Positions 37,997-48,021 of a stretch of 64,000 nucleotides of DNA are shown one piece after another. The notes beneath the pieces were generated by a model. It did no database searches, was not told the DNA's origin, and saw only the letters and a program-made list of their open reading frames with translations. Location of the stretch: positions 1 through 64,000 of the forward strand of contig JAGHZQ010000029.1 in the NCBI GenBank assembly GCA_017746715.1, given 5' to 3'. Both the position numbers and the translations under genes were made by a program. Numbering within the stretch: the stretch's first letter is position 1; each line of letters begins with the position of its first letter. The DNA is from Cyanobacteria bacterium SBLK (lineage in GTDB: Bacteria > Cyanobacteriota > Cyanobacteriia > Cyanobacteriales > Spirulinaceae).

Positions 37997-40900
37997 ATGC
38001 AAAATAAGCGATTGAATTCACCGTTTCGCAAACTTCCCATTCGGATCGTCTTAATCGTACCGTTTGTCGTGCAATTGGTCGGGACGGTAGGATTGGTGGG
38101 CTATTTATCCTATCAAAGCGGTCGGAGTGCCATCGCTAAGCTGTCCGATCGCTTGATGGCAGAAGTCACGGCAAGAGTGAATTTATACGTTCGGCAGCAT
38201 TTTCAAACCGCCATCCAGATCAATCGCATGAATCTTGAAGCCGTTCGCCGAGAAGCCCTGAATTTAAACAATTTGGCTGCGATCGAAAAATTGCTTTGGT
38301 TGCGCCTGAAGCAATTTGACAGCGCCACTAGCATTCTTTTGGGTTTGCCAGACGATACCTTTCGCGTCACCCATCGCAGCCTTGTCAGACCGGGACAAAT
38401 TGAAGGTTCTTTATCCGATCCCGAACGTCCGGAGCGATTGATTATCAATTTTTTAGACGATCGCGGTAATTATGCCGAACGACTGTCAACGATCGACCCC
38501 TTTCCCGTTCGAGAACGGCCTTGGTATCGAGGGGCAGTCCGCGATCGCGCTCCGGGTTGGACGAAACCCTTTCAAGTGGGAAAAGCGCCCCTACTGGCAA
38601 TTAGCAGCTACTTTCCCTTCTTTGACGATCGCGATCGCCTGCAAGGCGTTTTCGCCGTTAATCTGGGTTTGACGCAAATCCAAGATTTTTTACACTCCCT
38701 CCAAATTTGCCCGGGCTGTCGTATCGTTCTCGTGGATGAGGACGGTTGGGTGCTGGCAAGCTCAGCAGAAGAGAGTCCCTTTCTCACTCCCGAACTCATC
38801 GATTTACAAGATCGCAAAAAAGGATATCGCAATGCTTTCGAGAGATTGCAGCCAGCAGATAGCACGGATCCGGCCATCGCCGCCGCCGCAATCCACTGGC
38901 AAACCCTAACCCGAGAGAAAGATACCGCAACGCGATCGCAATTCCAGCTCGAGGGAGAACGATATTGGTTGCAATTAAACCCTTTAGAATTCGCAAACTC
39001 CGAAATCTCCCATCCCAACTGGACGATCGCCATTATCGTTCCGCAATCGGAATTCATGGCCGAAATTACGGCCAACACGAGGCGGACTTTTTTGCTGTGC
39101 GGTTTAGCAGCGATCGCTGCCATTGGCTCGGGCATTCTCACTGCGGCTTGGATCGGCCGGCCGCTTTTGCGTTTAAAACAATCTTCCGAAGCGATCGCGG
39201 GGGGGAATTTGGACGAGGAGATCGTTCCTGAAGGCATCGGCAGCATTTACGACCTCAGTACGGCATTCCAGCTCATGCAGCAACAGTTACGAGATTCTTT
39301 CGATGCCCTGAACGAAAATCGACAGCAACTGCAAACTATTGTCGAAAGCATCCCGATGGGAGTGGGTGTATTCAGGCCGCAAGGACGCTTGCTCTTAATG
39401 AATCGTTGGGGTCGCGAACTTTTGGGCGATCGCCCCTTCTCCGTTCTCCCCGAGGAAGCCCACCGCATTTATCGGGCGGGAACAAATAGCCTCTACCCCG
39501 TGGAAAAATTGCCCGTCATGCAGGCATTGCAAGGAGAAACGGCAGGAACTGACGAGATTGAGATTGAAGTGGGGGGCGATCGCATTCCCTTAGAAGTCTA
39601 TGCTGCCCCCATTCGCGATCGTCAAGGCAAGGTTATCTATGCAGTCAATGTCTTTCAAGATATTCGCGATCGCAAGCGGATGGAAACACTATTGAAAGAT
39701 TACAATCGCGAACTCGAAGCCGCAGTGACGCAAAAAACCGCCGAACTCCTGACCGCCAAAGAAGAAGCCGAAGCAGCCAATCGAGCCAAAAGCGCTTTTT
39801 TAGCCAATATGAGCCACGAACTTCGCACCCCGCTCAATGCCATTTTGGGCTATCCCCAACTGTTACTCGAAAGTTCCGATCTCTCTCCTCGCGATCGCAA
39901 GTATATTGCCACCGTGGTGAAGAGCGGCGAATATTTACTGGGTTTGATCGATCGGATTCTGGATCTGTCCAAAATTGAAGCGGGTCGCATGACCCTCAAC
40001 CCAGGCAGGTTTGAGTTGAGAACGATATTGGCAGATCTCGAGATTCTTTTGCAACCCAAGGCCAAAGCTAAAGCGATTGCGTTGCAAATCGAAGCCGATT
40101 CCGATATTGCCAACATGCTCTATACTGATGGGGTAAAGTTACAACAAGTTTTAGTTAATCTGCTCAATAATGCTATTAAGTTTACCCCCTCGGGTTGGGT
40201 AACGTTGCAAGTCCGACGGGGGGCGATCGCAGAACGCTTGCATTTTGCCGTTGCCGATACAGGGGTCGGCATTGCCTCGGAAGAATTAGATTATCTATTT
40301 GAAGCCTTCGTGCAAACCCAAAGCGGTCGCCAAAGTCAAGAAGGAACGGGTTTGGGTTTGGCAATCTGCGATCGCTTTGTCAAGTTGATGGGAGGAGAAC
40401 TCAAGGTGGAAAGCACTGTGGGAGAAGGCACGACATTTCAGTTTGAAATCGATGCCTATCTCGAGGGCCCCGCTTCCACTCCAGAAGAACGGCCTCTCGT
40501 CCGAGGCAAACTCCTTGCTGCGGGGCATTCTCCCGATAAAATTCTCGTGGCGGACGATAATGCCGAAAATCGGGAAATTTTAACGGCATTACTCCTGCAA
40601 TTGGGCTTTGAGGTGCGCGAGGCGAACAATGGCAGAGAAGCGATCGCCCAATGGCAAGATTGGCAGCCGGATCTAATTTTTATGGATATTCGCATGCCAG
40701 AATTAGGAGGGGATGCTGCCATTCGCAAAATCAAGGCCATCGATCGCGATGCAAAAACGGCGATCGTTGCAGTGACAGCCAGTGCATTTGTAGAAGAACA
40801 AGCGGATATCTTAGCGACGGGTTGCGATGGTTTCATTCGCAAACCCTTCAAAATGGAAGAAATCTTGGCAGAAATTGCCACGCATTTAAATGTGCGTTTC

Positions 40901-41173
40901 GCTTGCGAAAATTCTCCGCCACCCCTGCCAACGCCAGAGAATTCTGCTTCTGTGACCGCCGATACCCTCGCTAAGTTTCCCTCGGAATGGTTGCATCGAT
41001 TGCAGGGAGCAGTCGAAGCCGCAGACGAGAAACAAATCGCTCTTCTCCTGAGGGAACTTCCGACCTCTGAAGGGGCGATCGCGACGGCCATTAAAGAATT
41101 AATCGCAGAATTTCGCTTCGATCTCCTACTGGAATTATTGGACGAAGTTGCCCGCAAATCGCAAATTCGCTAA
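37997..41173 (+). CDS. Hybrid sensor histidine kinase (Cache-HAMP-PAS-HisKA-HATPase-REC)
   Basis: A 1058-residue membrane kinase. TM1 (about 14-37), a periplasmic Cache-like sensor (50-350), TM2 (354-376), HAMP, a PAS domain (440-560), HisKA with the phospho-His in NMSHELRTPLNAI (about 610), HATPase with N and G boxes ([18 protein letters not shown]), and a receiver with Asp in FMDIRMP (about 897). An ~80-residue helical tail follows, shared with the kinases at 52228 and 56526. It is 28 bases upstream of the secreted haemagglutinin-like gene on the same strand. Confidence 0.94.
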   Translation: MQNKRLNSPFRKLPIRIVLIVPFVVQLVGTVGLVGYLSYQSGRSAIAKLSDRLMAEVTARVNLYVRQHFQTAIQINRMNLEAVRREALNLNNLAAIEKLLWLRLKQFDSATSILLGLPDDTFRVTHRSLVRPGQIEGSLSDPERPERLIINFLDDRGNYAERLSTIDPFPVRERPWYRGAVRDRAPGWTKPFQVGKAPLLAISSYFPFFDDRDRLQGVFAVNLGLTQIQDFLHSLQICPGCRIVLVDEDGWVLASSAEESPFLTPELIDLQDRKKGYRNAFERLQPADSTDPAIAAAAIHWQTLTREKDTATRSQFQLEGERYWLQLNPLEFANSEISHPNWTIAIIVPQSEFMAEITANTRRTFLLCGLAAIAAIGSGILTAAWIGRPLLRLKQSSEAIAGGNLDEEIVPEGIGSIYDLSTAFQLMQQQLRDSFDALNENRQQLQTIVESIPMGVGVFRPQGRLLLMNRWGRELLGDRPFSVLPEEAHRIYRAGTNSLYPVEKLPVMQALQGETAGTDEIEIEVGGDRIPLEVYAAPIRDRQGKVIYAVNVFQDIRDRKRMETLLKDYNRELEAAVTQKTAELLTAKEEAEAANRAKSAFLANMSHELRTPLNAILGYPQLLLESSDLSPRDRKYIATVVKSGEYLLGLIDRILDLSKIEAGRMTLNPGRFELRTILADLEILLQPKAKAKAIALQIEADSDIANMLYTDGVKLQQVLVNLLNNAIKFTPSGWVTLQVRRGAIAERLHFAVADTGVGIASEELDYLFEAFVQTQSGRQSQEGTGLGLAICDRFVKLMGGELKVESTVGEGTTFQFEIDAYLEGPASTPEERPLVRGKLLAAGHSPDKILVADDNAENREILTALLLQLGFEVREANNGREAIAQWQDWQPDLIFMDIRMPELGGDAAIRKIKAIDRDAKTAIVAVTASAFVEEQADILATGCDGFIRKPFKMEEILAEIATHLNVRFACENSPPPLPTPENSASVTADTLAKFPSEWLHRLQGAVEAADEKQIALLLRELPTSEGAIATAIKELIAEFRFDLLLELLDEVARKSQIR

Positions 41174-41201
41174 AATTGAGACTTTTAGGGAAACTGCACC
41201 C

Positions 41202-44200
41202 ATGTCTCCTGCGTCCTCATTCCTCCTCAAACTGCCGTCACGAATCGGTCGAGTCTGGATCGTTGCCCTATCCCTCCTCCTTGCCAAAACCTCTATTGCC
41301 CATTCTCAATCCATTGTTGCCGAACCCAACAATGCGGGAACTGCGATCGCCATCGACGGCAACACCTACAACATTGGCGGAGGAAACCAAGTTGGAGCAA
41401 ACCTCTTCCACTCTTTCCAAGAACTGGGACTCAACCCCGACGAAATCGCCAATTTTCTCTCCAACCCCTCGATTGTCAATATTTTAGGGCGAGTGACTGG
41501 AGGCAACCCCAGCATCATCGAAGGACTCATTCGAGTTACAGGAGGCGACTCGAACCTGTTCCTCATGAATCCCGCCGGATGGATATTCACCAATGGAGCG
41601 GGTCTCGACGTACCGGGTAGTTTTGGCGTTACCACGGCAACCCGGATGGGTTTCGAGGGCGGATACTTCAACGCCACCGGAGCAAACGATTACGGCGTTT
41701 TAACAGGCAGTCCGACGAGTTTGCTTTTTGAGCGTCAAAACCCCTCAATCATCCTTAACGAAGCCGATTTGAGCGTTCCTAACGGGAGTCTGTGGATGGT
41801 GGGAGGAAGCGTTATCTCGACAGGAAGCATGGAAACTCCCAACGGCACCCTTACTCTTGCTGCCATACCGGGAGAGAATCAAGTCAAGTTGACCCATGAA
41901 GGGATGAAACTGGGACTCGTCCTCAATGCCGTCCCGATAGCAGAAGGGGAAAACCCGGTTTCGACTTCCCTCGACTCGAGGGTGACGGGATTGAAGGTAA
42001 CGGATATCCCTCGTTATTTGACAGGAGGAAACATCACGTCAGCAACGAGAATCGCTTACGATGCAGAGGGGAATCTGTTGTTAGTGGGGTCGAATGCCAC
42101 CTTGCAAGATGGAGAAGTCGTCGTGGCAGAGCGTCCGATCGCTGCCGCAAATATTGCTTTGATGGGAAGTGGCGTTAAAGTCATCGATTCGAGTCAAGTA
42201 CAAGGGGATATGACGGTGGTAGTATTTCCAGAGAATGGAGGAGAAGGGCTGGCATTGGCGGCGATCGATACAACAGTAGACGATTACCAAGACTTTCTCT
42301 TTGGAGGCAAGGCGGGGACGATCGCCTTTAGCGTGGATGCAGACGAGCATGGAATTTCAGCGATCGCGACACGGTTGGAGGCGATCGCCGAACAAGGCGG
42401 AGAAGTCGGCGAAGTTCACATCGTCTCGGAAGGAAATGCAGGGAATTTCTGGCTGGGGAAAGATTTTGTCTCCCATGAAAATATCGAGGATTATCGGCAA
42501 CAGTTGCAAGGGTGGGGAATCAATCTCACCCCAGAGGCAGAAGTTCTGCTCTACAGTTGTTTGACGGGATGGGGAGCGGTCGGGGACAGTCTCATTAACA
42601 GTTTGGCGGCGGCGACGGGAGCAGATGTCGCGGCATCGACGACTCTAACGGGAAATGCTGCATTGGGAGGAGATTGGGTACTCGAAGCCAGCACGGGAAA
42701 TATTGAATCGAGCTTGGCGTTTCAGCACGATATCCTCAATAGTTATGACGATACTCTAGCGATCGTCACCGTCACCAGTAACTTGGATAATACGACGACG
42801 GGGGATGGTCTGGTAACGCTACGAGAGGCCATTAATGCCGCTAACAATGATGCCAATACTGCGGATACTTCGGCAACAACAACAGGGGTTTTTGGTGATG
42901 ATGAAATTCGCTTTTCTGGCGATATGACCATTAACCTAGGCGGGACGACACTCGGTATCAACGATAATGCTGGTAACTTGACAATTGATGGACAAACTAA
43001 CCAGATAATTGTTGATGGTTCGGCGACTAGCACTGTTTTTACAATTAATAGTAATGGTGGCGGTGCCACTATCACCTTCAAGAATTTAACCGTCCAAAAT
43101 GGTAATATTGGAGGAAATGGAGGAGGGATTCTCAACAGTAGCAACAGTGCAACTTTGACCCTCGAAAACGCCACGGTTACGGGTAACACGGCTGGAACGG
43201 GTGGCGGTATTCACAGTCAAAATGGTGATGTAAACTTAATCAATAGCACCATTTCCGGCAACGTTGCGACGGGAAGCGGCGGGGGCATTTTCGCTCCCGG
43301 TGGAACGATTGAAAACAGTACCATTACTAACAATACTGCCGCCAGTGCGGGTGGGTTTGGTGATGGGGGGGGGATTTATAGTCCAACTTCAATAACAGTT
43401 CAAAACAGTATTATTGCTGGGAATGCCGATAATAATGCAACCAATCAACATCTAGATGTTTCGGGTACGTTTGTTGATAACGGCAATAATCTAATTGGCA
43501 TCAGCAACGGTAGCTCTAATTTTACTAATAGTACCTTGGTGGGTACCCTTGCAAATCCTCTCGACCCCGTTTTGTCGACCCTCGGGAACTATAGCGGTCC
43601 GACCCAAACCCATGCGCTATTACCCAGCAGTCCGGCGATTAATGCCGGTGCGGATATTGCCAGCATTACCACCGACCAAAGGGGACAACCCAGGGTAAAT
43701 GGTTCTTTTGATATTGGTGCCGTTGAAGTCAGTGCCGACTTGGCTGTCAGTCAAACGGTTAGCAATGCGAGTCCTAGTCCGGGGGATAGCGTTACTTTTA
43801 CGATTTCGATCGCGAATAATGGCATTGATGCAGTGGGGAATGTTTCCCTCAATGCTCTCCTCCCAACCGGTCTGACCTTGACCAATGATACCCCCAGCAC
43901 GGGAAGCTATGACCCCAGCACGGGCGATTGGACGATCGGAGACTTGGATGGTAATTTTAACCTCATTATCGCAGATAACACCGTCAGCCTGAGCCTCATT
44001 GCGACGGTTGATTCCAATGCAAGCGGAACCCTGACGAATACAGCCCAAAACTTGACGGGAACTGGGGAAGATAGCGATTTAACGAACAATTCAGCGAGTG
44101 CCGCCATCGCTATTAATATCGTTAATACCGTTATTAGCATTTCTAGCGAAGTTAGCACTTCTAGCGAGGTTAGCACTTCTAGCGAGGTTAGCGGCGTAGA

Positions 44201-44354
44201 TTTTAACAGTATTGTCGAATCTTGGGAAAGGCGAGATTATTCCGCTTCTTGTTCTTCCATACCCGAATTCAATGTAATCGAAGAGAATGAAGAAGAAGAA
44301 ACAGAAGACCCATTGCAATTAGATGAAAAATGCTACCCCCAAAATGGAGAGTAG
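41202..44354 (+). CDS. Secreted haemagglutinin-N/DUF4347/DUF11 multidomain protein
   Basis: A 1050-residue exported protein. Signal peptide (to about residue 35, ending TSIAHSQS); filamentous-haemagglutinin N-terminal (TPS) domain with LFLMNPAGWIFTNGAGLDVP; DUF4347 (about 350-513); a CSLREA-like segment VTLREAINAANND (about 540); a Gly/Asn-rich parallel beta-helix (560-800) ending in SPAINAGADI and DIGAVEV; a DUF11-type Ig-like domain (846-970); and a Ser/Glu tail. Probably a surface or released adhesin. No TpsB partner is in the window. Start at ATG 41202; an upstream in-frame start would overlap the kinase gene. Confidence 0.88.
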   Translation: MSPASSFLLKLPSRIGRVWIVALSLLLAKTSIAHSQSIVAEPNNAGTAIAIDGNTYNIGGGNQVGANLFHSFQELGLNPDEIANFLSNPSIVNILGRVTGGNPSIIEGLIRVTGGDSNLFLMNPAGWIFTNGAGLDVPGSFGVTTATRMGFEGGYFNATGANDYGVLTGSPTSLLFERQNPSIILNEADLSVPNGSLWMVGGSVISTGSMETPNGTLTLAAIPGENQVKLTHEGMKLGLVLNAVPIAEGENPVSTSLDSRVTGLKVTDIPRYLTGGNITSATRIAYDAEGNLLLVGSNATLQDGEVVVAERPIAAANIALMGSGVKVIDSSQVQGDMTVVVFPENGGEGLALAAIDTTVDDYQDFLFGGKAGTIAFSVDADEHGISAIATRLEAIAEQGGEVGEVHIVSEGNAGNFWLGKDFVSHENIEDYRQQLQGWGINLTPEAEVLLYSCLTGWGAVGDSLINSLAAATGADVAASTTLTGNAALGGDWVLEASTGNIESSLAFQHDILNSYDDTLAIVTVTSNLDNTTTGDGLVTLREAINAANNDANTADTSATTTGVFGDDEIRFSGDMTINLGGTTLGINDNAGNLTIDGQTNQIIVDGSATSTVFTINSNGGGATITFKNLTVQNGNIGGNGGGILNSSNSATLTLENATVTGNTAGTGGGIHSQNGDVNLINSTISGNVATGSGGGIFAPGGTIENSTITNNTAASAGGFGDGGGIYSPTSITVQNSIIAGNADNNATNQHLDVSGTFVDNGNNLIGISNGSSNFTNSTLVGTLANPLDPVLSTLGNYSGPTQTHALLPSSPAINAGADIASITTDQRGQPRVNGSFDIGAVEVSADLAVSQTVSNASPSPGDSVTFTISIANNGIDAVGNVSLNALLPTGLTLTNDTPSTGSYDPSTGDWTIGDLDGNFNLIIADNTVSLSLIATVDSNASGTLTNTAQNLTGTGEDSDLTNNSASAAIAINIVNTVISISSEVSTSSEVSTSSEVSGVDFNSIVESWERRDYSASCSSIPEFNVIEENEEEETEDPLQLDEKCYPQNGE
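44141..44194 (+). repeat. 18-bp tandem repeat in the secreted protein gene
   Basis: Three 18-base units (TTCTAGCGAGGTTAGCAC and near copies) at 44141, 44159 and 44177 encode the SSEVST-type tail of the secreted protein. Confidence 0.9.
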
Positions 44355-44355
44355 T

Positions 44356-44404
44356 GAAGAAGGAGAAGAGCGATCGCAAGGGGCATTTATGGCAATGCGA
44401 TCGC
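44356..44404 (+). repeat. Imperfect direct repeat, copy A (of 44356 / 45076)
   Basis: Forty-nine bases starting GAAGAAGGAGAAG and ending at a HIP1 octamer match 45076-45124 at 44 positions. Copy B is the 3' end of the Uma2 gene; copy A lies downstream of the secreted protein. It looks like a leftover Uma2 3' end. Confidence 0.8.
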
Positions 44405-44478
44405 CAGGCCAATGAAGAGAAAACAGAAAAATTGAGATAAAATACAAGAGTACGAATCAACTCATCCCGAGAAAGCTC

Positions 44479-45105
44479 ATGATTGCCCTTGCTCAATCGC
44501 CTCTGATGTCCCCCCAAGAGTACTTGGAATGGGAAGAAAGACAACCGATCAAACACGAATATGTTGACGGTGAAGTTTTTGCAATGGCTGGGGGAACGCT
44601 AGCGCATAATGAAATTGCCATTAATTTAACAACTGCCCTAAAAAGCCATCTGAGAGGCAAGCCATGCAAAGTTTACATGACAGATGCCAAGGTCGGTATA
44701 TCGCAACGCGGTCCGTTTTATTATCCCGATGTCATGGTGACTTGCGATCGCCGCGATCGGCAAGAACAAAAAGTTATCTATCATCCTTGTTTAATTGCTG
44801 AAGTTTTGTCCTCGAGTACGGAAGGAAAAGATCGAGGCATTAAATTTCGCAACTATCGCCGCATCGATACTTTTCGAGAATATGCCCTGATTAGTGCGGA
44901 AACGATGGCAATTGAAATCTATCGTCTCAACACCCAAGGGAAATGGGAACTCAGCACCTATTCCCCCGAAGAAAACAACACTTCTCCAGAAGAAATAGAC
45001 GTTCATTTAACGACAGTAGATTTACATTTGCCCCTTGCTTCGTTCTACGAAGATGTTATTTTACCCGCACCCGAGGAAGAAGGAGAAGCGCGATCGCAAG
45101 GATAA
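44479..45105 (+). CDS. Uma2 family endonuclease (DUF820)
   Basis: A 208-residue Uma2 protein of the MSPQEYLEWEERQPIKHEYVDG type, with the nuclease residues in YYPDVMVTCD and IAEVLS and the Lys/Arg in IKFRNYRRIDTFREYAL. It is of a different subfamily from the protein at 6832. The acidic tail EEEGEARSQG is encoded by the 49-base repeat copy B. Biological role unknown, like most of the family. Confidence 0.88.
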   Translation: MIALAQSPLMSPQEYLEWEERQPIKHEYVDGEVFAMAGGTLAHNEIAINLTTALKSHLRGKPCKVYMTDAKVGISQRGPFYYPDVMVTCDRRDRQEQKVIYHPCLIAEVLSSSTEGKDRGIKFRNYRRIDTFREYALISAETMAIEIYRLNTQGKWELSTYSPEENNTSPEEIDVHLTTVDLHLPLASFYEDVILPAPEEEGEARSQG

Positions 45106-45151
45106 TTTACGGCAATGCGATCGCGCTTTTCTCTTAGTCGAAAAACCCCTC

Positions 45152-46354
45152 TTATTGGCGAGTTCGTTCCGACCACACTCGCGTCGGCAAACCCCAAATA
45201 TAAATGAATCCCTCTGCTGCTTTATGATCGAATTGGTCGTCTGAGGTATAGGTTGCCAAATCGGGAGAATAGATAGAATATTCGGACTGACGACCGACAA
45301 TTCTGGCACTGCCCTTAAACAATTTAACCCGAACGATTCCCGTCACCCGTTCTTGGGTGTTCTGAATGAAAGCATCGAGAGCTTCCTTTAAAGGAGAGTA
45401 CCAGAGTCCTCGATAAATTAAATGACCATAAGTATCTTCAACTCCTCGCTTGTATTGAGTTACGTCAGCAGTAAGAGTGAGACTTTCCAAATCTCGGTGA
45501 GCGTCAATGAGTAACAATAACGCTGGAGCCTCGTAAATTTCCCGCGATTTAATACCCACGACGCGATTTTCAATCATATCAATGCGTCCGACCCCATGTT
45601 TCCCGGCGATCGCATTCAGTTGGGAAATGAGTTCCACGGGGGCATAGGGAGTGCCGTTAACATGGGTAGGAATGCCGCGAGTAAAACTAATTTCCACGTA
45701 TTCCGGCTCGTCTGGAGTCTCCGCGATCGCGCTTGTCATGGCAAAAACTTCTTCTAGGGGTTCCGTCATGGGATCTTCGAGGGGCCCTGCTTCAATACTG
45801 CGACCGAGAAGATTGCGATCGATACTGTAGGGAGAGGATTTTTTCACGGGCGAAGGAATGCCGAAACGTTCCCCGTAAGCGATGGTTTCTTCCCGACTCA
45901 TTCCCCATTCCCGAGCCGGAGCGAGTACTTTAATTTCGGGATTGAGTGCCATAATGGAAACGTCAAAGCGCACTTGATCGTTACCTTTTCCCGTACAGCC
46001 GTGAGCAACGGCATCGGCCCCGTATTTCTCCGCTGCTTCCACGAGCATTTTAGCAATGAGAGGACGGGCGAGGGCAGTAGAAAGGGGATAGCGATTTTCG
46101 TAGAGGGTATTCGCTTGGATGGCGGGAAAAGCATAATCTTTCACAAAACTTTCCTGTCCGTTTTCCACCAAAGAGATAGAGGCTCCCGAGTCGAGAGCTT
46201 TTTGTTTGATGGGGGCGAGTTCTTCCCCTTGTCCCAAGTCCGCAGCAAGGGTAATGACTTCCTTTACGCCCCATTCTTCCTTAAGATAGGGGATGCACAC
46301 GGAGGTATCGACTCCGCCAGAATAGGCAAGAACGACTTTATTGGCGCGACCCAT
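45152..46354 (-). CDS. argG: Argininosuccinate synthase
   Basis: A 400-residue enzyme joining citrulline and aspartate with ATP in arginine synthesis. The P-loop-like start [13 protein letters not shown], the citrulline/aspartate site in [14 protein letters not shown], and [20 protein letters not shown] are clear. Start at ATG 46354 (MGRANK), where family members begin; an ORF extends 72 codons upstream without family resemblance. Divergent from argD with a 279-base spacer that must hold both promoters. Confidence 0.97.
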   Translation of the reverse strand: MGRANKVVLAYSGGVDTSVCIPYLKEEWGVKEVITLAADLGQGEELAPIKQKALDSGASISLVENGQESFVKDYAFPAIQANTLYENRYPLSTALARPLIAKMLVEAAEKYGADAVAHGCTGKGNDQVRFDVSIMALNPEIKVLAPAREWGMSREETIAYGERFGIPSPVKKSSPYSIDRNLLGRSIEAGPLEDPMTEPLEEVFAMTSAIAETPDEPEYVEISFTRGIPTHVNGTPYAPVELISQLNAIAGKHGVGRIDMIENRVVGIKSREIYEAPALLLLIDAHRDLESLTLTADVTQYKRGVEDTYGHLIYRGLWYSPLKEALDAFIQNTQERVTGIVRVKLFKGSARIVGRQSEYSIYSPDLATYTSDDQFDHKAAEGFIYIWGLPTRVWSERTRQ

Positions 46355-46633
46355 GATTGTTTTCCCAAAAACGACTAAGGGGCTATTGTAGCCTATTGCT
46401 TTCCTTTGCTTAGATTCTTTTATAGCAATTCGCAATCGAGATCGCGTCGTTCTCGATACTGTAGTCAAGGCTGCAATTAATGTTAAATATAGAAGTTTGG
46501 GAAATTTTACCGCGTAAGATAAAACATTCCGAGACTTCCACAAGATGCTCGTGTTAACGTGGGAGAACATTCCCCAAAGAAAAATGGCGATCGCGATCGC
46601 TCAACCCATTCTATCTCGATTAGGAGTGAGCCT

Positions 46634-47908
46634 GTGAGTCCGAATACCCTCGTCCAAGAGCCTGCTACCCCCCCTCAACCCACTACAACGGCCTTTGATG
46701 CCGACCGCTTTAATGCCAGCGTCATGACCACCTACGGGCGCTTTCCTATTGCTTTGGAGCGAGGGAAGGGCTGTCGCGTTTGGGATGTTGACGGGAAGGA
46801 ATATCTCGATTTTGTTGCCGGTATTGCTACTTGTACCCTCGGTCACGCCCATCCCGCTCTCGTGGAAGCGGTGACGCAACAAATTCAAAAATTGCACCAC
46901 GTTTCTAACTTATATTACATTCCGGAGCAGGGAGAATTAGCAGAATGGATTGCGAGTCGTTCTTGTGCCGATCGCGTTTTCTTTTGCAATTCCGGGGCAG
47001 AGGCCAATGAAGCGGCAATCAAACTGGCTCGCAAGTACGCCCACAAAGTGCAAGAAATTCAATATCCCGTTATTTTAACCGCTAAAGCCAGCTTTCACGG
47101 GCGCACCCTCGCCACGATTACGGCGACGGGTCAAGCCAAGTATCAGAAAGGGTTTGAGCCGTTGGTGGATGGGTTTGCCTACGTACCGTTTAACGATGTG
47201 CGGGCCTTGGAAGACGCGATCGGAGATATTGACGAGGGAAATCGTCGCGTGGGGGCGGTTTTATTGGAACCTTTACAAGGAGAGGGGGGCGTGCGTCCGG
47301 GGGATGCCCGCTATTTTCAAGAGGTGCGCCGAGTTTGCAATGAAAATGGCTTGCTGTTGATTCTCGATGAAGTACAGGTAGGCATGGGGCGTACGGGGAA
47401 ACTCTGGGGCTATGAAAATCTAGGCATCGAACCGGATATTTTCACCAGTGCCAAGGGTTTGGCCGGGGGCATTCCCATCGGTGCGATGATGTGCAAGAAG
47501 TCCTGTGATGTATTTGAACCGGGAAATCACGCGAGTACCTTCGGGGGAAATCCTTTTGCTTGTGCGGCGGGGTTGGCTGTGGGTAAAACGTTATTGGATG
47601 AAGATCTCTTAAATAATGCTCGCGTGCGAGGTGAACAATTGCGAGAAAAATTGAATGGGATTTTGCAACGCTATCCCGATACCTTTACTGAGGTGCGGGG
47701 TTGGGGTTTGATTAACGGGTTGGAAATTGCGGGCGATCGCGATATTACTTCCATTGATATCATTAAAGTCACCACGGAGAAAGGCTTGCTGTTAGTCCCG
47801 GCGGGTCCAAAGGTCTTGCGTTTCGTGCCGCCTTTAATTGTCTCGGAAGCAGAGGTGAATGAGGCGATGGAGAAATTAGAAAGCGCGATCGCTTCTCTGT
47901 TGGGATAA
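46634..47908 (+). CDS. argD: Acetylornithine aminotransferase
   Basis: A 424-residue class-III PLP aminotransferase converting N-acetylglutamate semialdehyde to N-acetylornithine. Motifs: FCNSGAEANEAAIKLARKY, FHGRTLATITATGQ, ILDEVQVGMGRTGKLW, and the PLP-binding Lys in TSAKGLAGGIPIGAM. The start is GTG 46634 because AGGAG lies 7 bases upstream. The frame is open further up but the added 25 residues are atypical. With argG it makes a divergent arginine-biosynthesis pair. Confidence 0.94.
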   Translation: MSPNTLVQEPATPPQPTTTAFDADRFNASVMTTYGRFPIALERGKGCRVWDVDGKEYLDFVAGIATCTLGHAHPALVEAVTQQIQKLHHVSNLYYIPEQGELAEWIASRSCADRVFFCNSGAEANEAAIKLARKYAHKVQEIQYPVILTAKASFHGRTLATITATGQAKYQKGFEPLVDGFAYVPFNDVRALEDAIGDIDEGNRRVGAVLLEPLQGEGGVRPGDARYFQEVRRVCNENGLLLILDEVQVGMGRTGKLWGYENLGIEPDIFTSAKGLAGGIPIGAMMCKKSCDVFEPGNHASTFGGNPFACAAGLAVGKTLLDEDLLNNARVRGEQLREKLNGILQRYPDTFTEVRGWGLINGLEIAGDRDITSIDIIKVTTEKGLLLVPAGPKVLRFVPPLIVSEAEVNEAMEKLESAIASLLG

Positions 47909-47963
47909 TGGTTTACAGCGATCGTGAATCCACCGAGGGTTAAAACCCCCGTCTCATAGCTAA

Positions 47964-47981
47964 AACCCGTTTTAACGGGTT
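47964..47981. repeat. Short hairpin AACCCGTT/AACGGGTT
   Basis: AACCCGTT (47964-47971) pairs with AACGGGTT (47974-47981). It lies between argD and the convergent broken pentapeptide gene. There is no T-tract, so it is more a repeat than an intrinsic terminator; a related GGGTTAAAACCC lies just before it. Confidence 0.55.
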
Positions 47982-48021
47982 CGCCCCTGCGATCGCCGTC
48001 CTCTCATTTGAGCTCGATAAT

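Noticed and set aside
38608-39246. 212-codon minus-strand ORF
   Set aside because: Antisense shadow of the Cache/HAMP region of the same kinase.
40456-41157. 233-codon minus-strand ORF
   Set aside because: Antisense to the receiver and tail of the kinase at 37997, which has clear domain motifs. No signal of its own.
45152-46570. argG start at 46570
   Set aside because: The extra 72 residues are not part of the argininosuccinate synthase family and would overlap the argD leader region.
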